Source: CANLWN01 sp039815505
GTDB taxonomy: Bacteria; Bacteroidota; Bacteroidia; Flavobacteriales; Flavobacteriaceae
Reading direction: 5' to 3'
Length of the DNA: 7,903 bases
Assembly (NCBI GenBank): GCA_039815505.1
Contig: JBCBZE010000156.1
Span: 1-7,903, forward strand
Position numbers and translations under genes: made by a program. Positions within the stretch are counted from its first letter, which is position 1. Each line of letters opens with the position of its first letter. A model generated the notes under the pieces. It saw only the letters and a list, made by a program, of their open reading frames with translations. It did no database searches and was not told the origin of the DNA. Of the stretch, positions 1 to 6,000 are shown piece by piece.

Positions 1-1
1 G

Positions 2-232
2 GTATATGGCGAGTTGACCAATAGCCCACCTCCTGTGGATAAACTATATCAATTCTACATTTTTACGCCTTTAACGGAGAATTCCTGTAAAATGGATGTA
101 GAATTCTTTTGGGAAGCCAAATCTCCACTTAAGAAGTTGATAATTGCGCTTTTTGCCAAACGAGCTTTTAAAAAAACGACTATCCGGAATTTGGAAAACC
201 TTCGCACTTTTGTGGTAAAGGAAACAACATAA
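2..232 (+). CDS. SRPBCC-family protein, C-terminal part (5' end outside window)
   Basis: The reading frame is open from the window edge to TAA at 230-232, giving 76 visible residues. Seen: a beta-strand-like stretch (YQFYIFTPL, then CKMDVEFFWEA) followed by a long basic amphipathic helix (LKKLIIALFAKRAFKK) ending in ENLRTFV. This strand-then-C-terminal-helix layout is what the end of START/polyketide-cyclase-like (SRPBCC) proteins looks like; those proteins bind small hydrophobic ligands in a cavity closed by the last helix. A TTG occurs in frame at 14, but the frame continues upstream, so that is not taken as the start. The gene converges on the ArsR gene, and their stop codons abut. No ligand or pathway can be inferred. 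The family call rests on a fragment and on the presence of a second SRPBCC gene next door. Confidence 0.6.
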   Translation, partial: VYGELTNSPPPVDKLYQFYIFTPLTENSCKMDVEFFWEAKSPLKKLIIALFAKRAFKKTTIRNLENLRTFVVKETT

Positions 233-556
233 TTATGCATTATCGTCTAAGTAGGTTCCAAGATTCCCCAACGTATCGTCCCAAAATTGCTCATAAAATT
301 TGATCCATTGGTTTACTTCCTTCAATGGTTTGGCATCCGCATAACAAAAACGTTCCCGACCTTCCGTATTTATTTTGATCAGACCCGCGTCCTCCAAGGT
401 CTTAAGATGTTTGGTAACGCCTTGACGACTTATAGAAAACTGATTTGCGATTTGCGTAATGGGCAGGGCGGTAGCGGCGGCGATCAAGGCATGAAAAATT
501 TCACGCCTTGTTGGATCCGCAATGGCCTTAAGTATTTTGGTAATTTTATCCTGCAT
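233..556 (-). CDS. ArsR-family winged-helix transcriptional repressor
   Basis: This 107-residue protein has the usual length for an ArsR/SmtB-type regulator. It starts with the family signature ITKILKAIADPTRREIFHAL (residues 5-24). The helix-turn-helix follows at about residues 33-60 (ITQIANQFSISRQGVTKHLK, then TLEDAGLI), and a wing at about 61-73. The classical metal site (ELCVCDL-type cysteines in the recognition helix) is absent; the only cysteine is Cys71 in the wing, so metal sensing is unlikely. The FYEQFWDDTLGNLGTYL tail resembles non-metal ArsR regulators that are co-encoded with AHSA1-type SRPBCC proteins. The ATG at 556-554 is preceded by AAGGAGG only 3 nt upstream, and this site lies inside the 3' end of the upstream gene, suggesting translational coupling (11-bp overlap). 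It probably represses its own operon through the paired palindromes at 1000-1056 (inference). Confidence 0.92.
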   Translation of the reverse strand: MQDKITKILKAIADPTRREIFHALIAAATALPITQIANQFSISRQGVTKHLKTLEDAGLIKINTEGRERFCYADAKPLKEVNQWIKFYEQFWDDTLGNLGTYLDDNA

Positions 557-974
557 GCACCTCCTTGGTTAAATACTGTGAAAGTTTGTTTACACAATCT
601 TCCCATCCACCCTTAAAACTGTTGAACATGGAAATAGCTGTTTCACCTGGATATACAGAGATACCGGAGTGTTCCAAATATAGTTTTGTGCCTTCATTTA
701 CTTTTTCCAACTTCCATTTTACTGTTGTTTCCGTATCGGTATCCGCTACGACCCAGGTATAAACCAGTGTATAAGGGTTGGCTTGTTTAACAATGCCGGT
801 GATATCAAGACAACCTTTTTCCCCAGTTGCGGTAAAGGTATATTTGTAACCGACTTCAGCTTTAAAATCGGCTTTTATAAACCAGGTTGAGATTTCCTCC
901 GCTGCTGAAATGGCATTCCATACCTTGTCAATGGAGTGGTTAAAGACATGTTCTTTGATGATTGAATCTTTCAT
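546..974 (-). CDS. AHSA1-type SRPBCC domain protein, first gene of the ArsR operon
   Basis: The 142-residue protein is typical in size for single-domain Activator-of-Hsp90-ATPase-homologue-1-like (AHSA1, START-fold) proteins. Seen: the N-terminal strand and helix IIKEHVFNHSIDKVWNAIS (residues 5-23) with the characteristic VWNAIS/EISTWF (27-32) pattern. These are followed by alternating beta strands (YKYTFTAT, LDITGIV, LVYTWVV, TTVKWKLE, TKLYLEHSGI) and a C-terminal helix with GGWEDCVNKLSQYL (122-135). The GGW...L helix is a family hallmark. It is cytoplasmic, as no signal peptide is present. In such ArsR-linked pairs the SRPBCC protein is generally thought to bind a small ligand; its substrate here is unknown. 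It is transcribed before the ArsR gene, and the two overlap by 11 bp. The start at 974 follows a Bacteroidota promoter by about 40 bp. Confidence 0.9.
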   Translation of the reverse strand: MKDSIIKEHVFNHSIDKVWNAISAAEEISTWFIKADFKAEVGYKYTFTATGEKGCLDITGIVKQANPYTLVYTWVVADTDTETTVKWKLEKVNEGTKLYLEHSGISVYPGETAISMFNSFKGGWEDCVNKLSQYLTKEVHAG

Positions 975-999
975 AATTATTGAACTTTTTGATTAATAC

Positions 1000-1015
1000 G
1001 CAACTAATTGGTTGC
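1000..1015. promoter_or_regulatory. Putative ArsR operator O1 (start-site proximal)
   Basis: The 16-bp imperfect palindrome GCAACTAATTGGTTGC is symmetric at 14 of 16 positions. It overlaps the last base of the -7 element and covers the predicted transcription start of the leftward operon, so a bound protein would block initiation. Winged-helix ArsR dimers bind palindromes of this kind of size. Assignment to the local ArsR protein is inference from position. Confidence 0.65.
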
Positions 1016-1044
1016 AAATATATACAATAAAATTTAATATGCAA
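1015..1044 (-). promoter_or_regulatory. Bacteroidota-type promoter of the SRPBCC-ArsR operon
   Basis: On the minus strand, TTG (1044-1042) is separated by exactly 19 nt from TATATTTG (1022-1015). This matches the TTG-N19-TAnnTTTG form of primary sigma-factor promoters described in Bacteroidota. The expected transcription start is near 1010-1006, giving a leader of about 35 nt before the ATG at 974. Both ends of the promoter are embedded in the two palindromes annotated separately. Confidence 0.75.
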
Positions 1045-1056
1045 CTTTTTGGTTGC
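1041..1056. promoter_or_regulatory. Putative ArsR operator O2 (overlaps -33)
   Basis: GCAACTTTTTGGTTGC differs from O1 at only two central bases, and both 5-bp arms (GCAAC / GTTGC) are identical. It contains the TTG used as the -33 element. The start-to-start distance to O1 is 41 bp, close to four helical turns, which would place two dimers on the same face of the DNA. Confidence 0.65.
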
Positions 1057-1198
1057 TATTTAACATGCATCACATCTATATCGAAAAGTCATGTATTTCA
1101 TCGAAAATACGAATCCTTCGACTAATTCGTTAGTAGGGTAATTAAACCTTTTAACTGTTCTATGGGTCAAAAGAACAAAGTCCCAAAAAATAATACAA

Positions 1199-2149
1199 AT
1201 GAACAAGCAAACTAAATTTGGCATATGGATAGTGATCGCTACCCTATGCTTCGGAACTACTGTAACTGCGGCACAGGATGTTACCACAGTCAGCGCAACA
1301 AGCGAAGAAATCAGTGATAATTTAAATCTGGAAGCGGTCGCTTCCATCTTTGGGGATGCCAAGGACCTAGAGGATTTTGAGAAGAGATTGAATGACCCCG
1401 AAACCCAAATATCAAATTTGGATTTGAACGGGGATAGCGAGGTAGATTACCTTCGCGTCATGGAAGCGGTAGAGAACGGCACACACTTGGTAGCCGTCCA
1501 AGCGGTTTTAGGCGAGGATCTTTACCAGGATGTTGCCACCTTGGAGGTTGAGAAAGATATAGAGGGAAATACACAGGTACAAGTGGTGGGCGATGTGTAC
1601 CTCTATGGTCCCAACTATATTATAGAACCTATATATGTGCATAGACCTATAATTTTTGGTCTTTTTTGGCGACCTTATTATAGACCGTATCGTTCGGTAT
1701 TCCATTGGGGTTATTATCCAAGGTATCATCGTTTTTGGCGACCATTCAAGGTGCCTACCTATCATAAACAGGTACATGTGCACGTGAACGTAAACCATAG
1801 CTTTCACCGCGTACAGCTTAGGAGAAGCGCTACGGCGGTCCGCATACACACTAATGTTCGTAGAAACGATTATGGTACCAGATACCCCAATAGGTCTTAT
1901 ACCGCCAGAACGGCAAGTGTGCGTAAAACCAATGGATCTACGAAACGGGTGACTACCGTTAAAAGAACAAACGGAACTACCAAAAAGGTTGCTTCGGTCC
2001 AAAGGCCCAACGGGAGCAGTAAAACGGTTGCCGTAAAAAAGAAGCCCAACGGCAGTAAAACGGTCGTAAGCGTAAACAAAAGAACCAATGGAACCAAAAC
2101 GGTCAGGAAGAAACGTACCACCAAAACCGTAAAAAAGAGAAAAGGATAA
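1199..2149 (+). CDS. Secreted protein with EF-hand-like segment, Arg/aromatic-rich middle and basic repeat tail
   Basis: The 316-residue product begins with a signal peptide (about residues 1-25, hydrophobic FGIWIVIATLCFGTTVTAA). An acidic domain follows to about residue 130. It contains DLNGDSEVDYLRV (75-87), an EF-hand/dockerin-like half loop (D75, N77, D79, D83) that lacks the final acidic ligand, since position 12 is Arg86. Residues 138-185 are rich in Tyr, Trp, Arg and His (for example FWRPYYRPYR, HWGYYPRYHRFWRPF), followed by HVHVNVNH. Residues 241-304 are five tandem units around a (T/P)NG(S/T) core, and the end is KKRTTKTVKKRKG. I do not recognise a named family beyond similar uncharacterised Bacteroidota proteins with the DLNGD-x-x-VDY motif. 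A polyanion-binding or envelope-associated role is a guess from charge. The ATG at 1199 has an A-rich leader and no clear Shine-Dalgarno site. A terminator follows the stop codon by 26 bp. Confidence 0.85.
   Translation: MNKQTKFGIWIVIATLCFGTTVTAAQDVTTVSATSEEISDNLNLEAVASIFGDAKDLEDFEKRLNDPETQISNLDLNGDSEVDYLRVMEAVENGTHLVAVQAVLGEDLYQDVATLEVEKDIEGNTQVQVVGDVYLYGPNYIIEPIYVHRPIIFGLFWRPYYRPYRSVFHWGYYPRYHRFWRPFKVPTYHKQVHVHVNVNHSFHRVQLRRSATAVRIHTNVRRNDYGTRYPNRSYTARTASVRKTNGSTKRVTTVKRTNGTTKKVASVQRPNGSSKTVAVKKKPNGSKTVVSVNKRTNGTKTVRKKRTTKTVKKRKG
1919..2110 (+). repeat. Five tandem ~13-residue basic repeats (V-x-K/R-x-T/P-N-G-S/T type)
   Basis: The units are VRKTNGSTKRVTT, VKRTNGTTKKVAS, VQRPNGSSKTVA, VKKKPNGSKTVVS and VNKRTNGTKTVRK (residues 241-304). 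The NG core and the following Lys-Thr/Lys-Val are kept while many third codon positions differ (for example AATGGA, AACGGA, AACGGG, AACGGC). The repetition is therefore conserved more at protein than at DNA level, which suggests an old, maintained array rather than a recent slippage product. Confidence 0.85.
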
Positions 2150-2175
2150 AAAGATTGGTAGTATAGATAAATGAA

Positions 2176-2206
2176 AAAATCCCGCTTCAGGCGGGATTTT
2201 CTTTTT
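2176..2206. terminator. Bidirectional intrinsic terminator between convergent genes
   Basis: A perfect 10-bp stem AAAATCCCGC / GCGGGATTTT encloses the 5-nt loop TTCAG. On the plus strand the stem is followed by C then TTTTT; on the minus strand the opposite flank also gives a run of T. It lies 26 bp after the stop of the gene at 1199-2149 and about 20 bp after the stop of the leftward gene ending at 2227, so it can serve both. Confidence 0.9.
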
Positions 2207-2226
2207 CATAAAACCATGCAAGACCT

Positions 2227-2835
2227 TTATTCTTCCTTGTTGAGTTCTTCCAGCAATCGATCATAGTTAGTAATAGTGGTGAACAATCGTCCCCCCACAT
2301 TTACGATAGGTGCTTCTATGGAATCAAGGGGCTGGCTAAACGAACGTTTTAATTGGCTTTTTATCTCCGGGTTCTCGTTTAAGGTATACAGCCTAAAAAT
2401 ATAATTGCTTTCATTCAAGGGTTGTATGATGCTGTCACAGTGGGCACATTTATCGGTAACGTATACGGTTATATGTTTTTTGGGTTTGATCTTTACCCTT
2501 TTAAATTCCTTACGTAGGGCACGCCGAGAAAGGCTGTCGTTCACCGTAAGGTCATAGGTATAGGAAGGTTTCTTGCCCCTAGTAAGTATGATGGTCTTTA
2601 AATGGACCTCCGATGCCCCGGGAACCCTGATCAATCTTGGTCTTGCCGAACTTTGTCTAAAATTGGTGCCCTTTATGATGATCTGGACATCATAATCCTT
2701 TTCAGTTTCGTTAACGGCATAGAAAGCCAATCGATTGGGAATGTCCTTCGTAATAACCTTGATAGGCTTTTCCTGGGTGTATGCTTGCACATATACCACA
2801 AGAAACAGGAGCGTTAGTATTTTCTTCATTTTCAT
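2227..2835 (-). CDS. Exported glutaredoxin/thioredoxin-like CxxC protein
   Basis: Taking the ATG at 2835 gives 202 residues with a clean signal peptide MKMKKILTLLFLVVYVQA (cleavage near residue 18-21). The frame stays open upstream to another ATG at 2922, but that extension would put a 29-residue non-signal stretch before the signal peptide and cross the presumed promoter, so it is not used; ATG 2829 is an equally possible start. Residues about 23-105 form a beta-rich region of unknown family (DYDVQIIIKGTNF, SEVHLKTIILT), perhaps an Ig-like fold. After a basic linker, residues about 121-202 look like a glutaredoxin: ITVYVTDKCAHC with the active-site CAHC at 130-133, a helix after it, and a cis-proline motif EAPIV (Pro176) before the last strand and helix. 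The likely role is thiol-disulfide chemistry outside the cytoplasm; the partner is unknown. Transcription is divergent from the large propeller gene. Confidence 0.8.
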   Translation of the reverse strand: MKMKKILTLLFLVVYVQAYTQEKPIKVITKDIPNRLAFYAVNETEKDYDVQIIIKGTNFRQSSARPRLIRVPGASEVHLKTIILTRGKKPSYTYDLTVNDSLSRRALRKEFKRVKIKPKKHITVYVTDKCAHCDSIIQPLNESNYIFRLYTLNENPEIKSQLKRSFSQPLDSIEAPIVNVGGRLFTTITNYDRLLEELNKEE

Positions 2836-2862
2836 AGTTTTTAATGAGAAAAGATAGGAAAT

Positions 2863-2877
2863 AATCTCAATTTTCCC
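2863..2877 (+). repeat. 15-bp direct repeat, copy 1
   Basis: AATCTCAATTTTCCC is identical to the copy at 2922-2936, with starts 59 bp apart. This copy lies in the presumed 5' leader of the leftward glutaredoxin-like gene. Confidence 0.85.
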
Positions 2878-2890
2878 ATCAAAAAACAGC

Positions 2891-2923
2891 GAAACGTACC
2901 ATATGAACGATGTAGCCGTCAAA
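2891..2923 (-). promoter_or_regulatory. Candidate promoter for the glutaredoxin-like gene
   Basis: On the minus strand, TTTG (2923-2920) and TACGTTTC (2898-2891, 7 of 8 matches to TAnnTTTG) are 21 nt apart. The spacing is slightly longer than the usual 19. The start site would fall near 2885, leaving a leader of about 50 nt before ATG 2835. The upstream copy of the direct repeat overlaps the TTTG. Confidence 0.35.
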
Positions 2924-2936
2924 TCTCAATTTTCCC
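2922..2936 (+). repeat. 15-bp direct repeat, copy 2
   Basis: This is the second perfect copy of AATCTCAATTTTCCC. It overlaps the candidate -33 of the leftward promoter and the left arm of the palindrome at 2934-2950. Function is unknown; a regulator site is one possibility. Confidence 0.85.
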
Positions 2937-2950
2937 TATGTTAAATAGGG
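2934..2950. promoter_or_regulatory. Palindrome CCCTAT-N5-ATAGGG in the divergent intergenic region
   Basis: Two perfect 6-bp arms flank GTTAA. The centre (2942) is 18-19 bp from each of the two candidate -33 elements (2920-2923 leftward, 2960-2962 rightward). This is a position from which one DNA-binding dimer could affect both divergent genes. It could also be a chance palindrome, as six-base arms are not rare. Confidence 0.4.
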
Positions 2951-2959
2951 GCGCCAAGG

Positions 2960-2991
2960 TTGAATATAATTGCAAAATTTCCATATCTTGT
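2960..2991 (+). promoter_or_regulatory. Candidate promoter for the propeller gene
   Basis: TTG (2960-2962) is followed after 21 nt by TATCTTGT (2984-2991), which matches six of eight positions of TAnnTTTG. It lies about 45 bp before the ATG at 3036. The match is weak; it is listed because it is the best candidate in the interval. Confidence 0.3.
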
Positions 2992-3035
2992 TTGGGACTA
3001 AAACCCCCTTAATTACAAACATAACAACGAATCAA

Positions 3036-6000
3036 ATGTGGAGAATTACAAAGACCTTAACAGTATTGTTTTGGGCAATGGGCATGGTTGCCACCCTAAA
3101 CGCCCAACAACTTACGGCGGAAACATTTAACGGACTTCAATTCAGGAACATAGGTCCTGCACTAACCTCTGGCAGAATTGCGGATATCGCCATTCATCCA
3201 GAAAATGAAAATGTATGGTATGTGGCCGTAGGTTCTGGAGGGGTATGGAAAACAAGCAATGCAGGCACCACTTGGAGCCCAATTTTTGACAAGGAAACCA
3301 GCTATTCTATTGGGAGTATTACCATTGATCCCAACAATTCACGAACCATTTGGGTAGGAACGGGGGAAAATGTAGGGGGAAGGCATGTAGGTTTTGGCGA
3401 TGGTGTTTATGTAAGCTATGACGCTGGAAAAACATGGGAAAACAAAGGGCTGAAGAAATCCGAGCATATTTCAAAAATCGTTGTACACCCGCAAAACCCA
3501 AATGTACTTTGGGTTGCGGCCCAAGGACCGTTATGGAGTAGTGGGGATGAACGCGGGCTCTATAAATCCATTGACGGGGGAGGAACATGGAAGAAAACCT
3601 TGGGAAATTCCCAATGGACCGGTGTTACCGATTTGGTCATCGACCCAAAAAATCCGGACGTGCTCTATGCCGCTACTTGGGACAGGCACCGTACGGTAGC
3701 CGCTTATTTGGGAGGAGGTCCCGGTTCGGGTTTACACAAAAGCACCGATGGCGGTGAAACATGGACCCAACTTACCGATGGTATTCCCAAATCCAATTTA
3801 GGGAAAATAGGGCTTGCGATGTCTCCCTTTGATTCAAATATCATTTATGCGGCCATTGAACTGGACCGAAAAAAAGGAGGTGTGTTCATGTCCGCTGATC
3901 AGGGGGCTTCCTGGAAAAAACAATCAGATGCGGTATCTGGAGGTACCGGCCCTCATTATTATCAAGAGTTGTATGCATCCCCGCATCAGGAAGGAAAGCT
4001 TTATTTAATGAGCAACACCGTACAGATATCGGACGATCATGGAAAGACCTTTCGTTTTATGAACGAAAAGAACAAACATGTGGACAGTCATGCCATGGCC
4101 TTTAAGGCATCTGACCCCAACTATGTGCTTTTTGGCACGGATGGGGGACTGTACGAGAGTTTTGACCTCACCAAAAAATGGCGATATGTCAGTAATTTGC
4201 CATTGACGCAATACTATAAGGTAGCAGTGGACGATGCCTCCCCATTCTATCACATCTATGGCGGTACACAAGATAACGGATCGCATGGTGGACCATCCCG
4301 GACCAGAAGTGAGGATGGTATCCGAAATGCCGATTGGTGGATTACTCTGGGAGCAGATGGCCATCAATCCGCTACAGAGCCCGGGAATCCGGATATTACC
4401 TATGGTGAATTTCAGCAAGGTTGGCTGTGGCGGATCGATCAGACCACGGGGGAAACCGTTTTTATTCAACCCCAACCCAAAGCTGGGGATCCGCATGAGC
4501 GATTTAATTGGGATGCCCCTATTTTGGTAAGCCCCCATAATCCCAAGCGTCTCTATTTTGCCTCATACCGCGTATGGAGGTCAGAAAATAGGGGGGACGA
4601 ATGGACCGCTATTTCCAATGACCTTACCAGAAACCAAGAACGGATTGCCCTGCCCATTATGGGGCAACAACAAAGTTGGGACAACGCCTGGGACGTAGGG
4701 GCCATGTCCGTTTACAACACCATTACTTCCCTGGCGGAATCACCCAAGCAAGAAGGATTGATCTATGCCGGTACCGATGATGGTATTATTCAGGTAACCG
4801 AAGATAGTGGTACTTCCTGGCGAAAAATAGAAGTAGGCAGTATCAAGGGGGTCCCGGCTACGGCCTTCGTCAATGATATCCGTGCCGATCTGTTCGATGC
4901 CGGTACGGTATATGCTGCTTTGGATAATCATAAATATGGGGACTACAAGCCCTATTTGATCAAAAGTACCGATAAGGGAAGAACATGGTCATCCATGAAC
5001 GGGGATTTACCCAAGCGATTGCTTAGCTGGCGTTTGGTACAAGATCATGTGAAAAAAGACCTGCTCTTCGCGGCCACTGAGTTCGGTATTTATTTCACAA
5101 ACAACGGTGGCGCAAATTGGGTACAATTAAAGGGTGGGTTACCTACCATATCCTTTAGGGACCTCACCATTCAAAGAAGGGAGAACGATCTCGTGGCCGC
5201 TTCTTTCGGTAGGGGTTTTTATGTATTGGACGATATTGGCCCCATCCGGGAGTTCAAGACTGACATGCAAAAGTCCGAGGGAACGCTTTTCAAGGTAAAA
5301 CCAGCCTACTGGTATGTTGAAAAACAAGGGATATATGGCCAGGGCGATAATGATTATAAAGCGAAGAACCCACCTTTTGGTGCCGTATTCACTTATTTTC
5401 TTCCGGAAAAACTCAAATCCTTAAAAGAAACGCGCCAAGCCAGGGAAAAAGAAATGGTAAAGCAAAAAAGCGAAGTGCGCTTCCCAGGCTGGGAAGCCCT
5501 TGAAGCAGAAACAAGACAGGATTCCCTGCACCTTTTACTTACCGTTAGGAATGGCCAGGGCAAAATCGTAAACACGATCAAGGGATCCAATAAAAAAGGT
5601 TTTAATAGGGTAAATTGGAAACTGAACTATCCCGATAAAAGCGGGGAGTCCCTAAAACCGGCCAAGGGAGGGGATAACTTTTTTGGAAAAGACCTTTTGG
5701 CAACGCCAGGGGACTATACCGTAACGCTATCCAAAAGGGTAGATGGTAAGATTACCGTATTGTCCGGCCCCGAAGCTTTCAAAGTGGTACCCTTATCAAA
5801 AGGAGCCTTAAAGGGTGCTTCGTATGCGGATATTGAGACGTTTAGGGAAGAATATCAAGCTTTTCAACAAGATTTATCCGCGGCCAACTCCGTAGTGGCA
5901 AAAAAACTACTGTTGGTAGGAGCTATGAAACGTGCCATGGATAAATCCTCTAACCCGGCGGAAGACCTATCCGAAGCCATATACAGTGCAAGGCAACAAT

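Noticed and set aside
75..87. EF-hand calcium site in the secreted protein (residue positions 75-87 of the gene at 1199-2149)
   Set aside because: D75, N77, D79 and D83 fit, but the essential acidic residue at loop position 12 is Arg86, so a functional canonical calcium site is not claimed. The coordinates given here are residues, not bases.
1897..2124. 75-codon minus-strand frame encoding a Leu/Val/Phe-rich, membrane-like peptide
   Set aside because: Its hydrophobic pattern is the mirror of the Lys/Thr/Asn codons of the tandem repeats on the plus strand; it has no leader or neighbours that support it.
1508..2221. 237-codon open frame on the minus strand opposite the basic-repeat protein gene
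   Set aside because: It reads antisense through a gene with a clear signal peptide and repeats, its product has no recognisable domain or composition, and it would include the terminator hairpin. It is a by-product of the codon bias of the real gene.
2836..2922. 29-codon N-terminal extension of the glutaredoxin-like protein (start at 2922)
   Set aside because: The added residues precede a normal signal peptide and overlap the direct repeat and candidate promoter; ATG 2835 gives a standard exported protein.
2970..3035. 22-codon TTG-initiated extension of the propeller protein
   Set aside because: It would place a polar stretch before the signal peptide, starts at a rare codon, and covers the likely promoter.
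4005..4538. 177-codon minus-strand frame inside the propeller gene
   Set aside because: It lies wholly antisense to well-conserved propeller sequence with Asp boxes, and the product resembles no protein.
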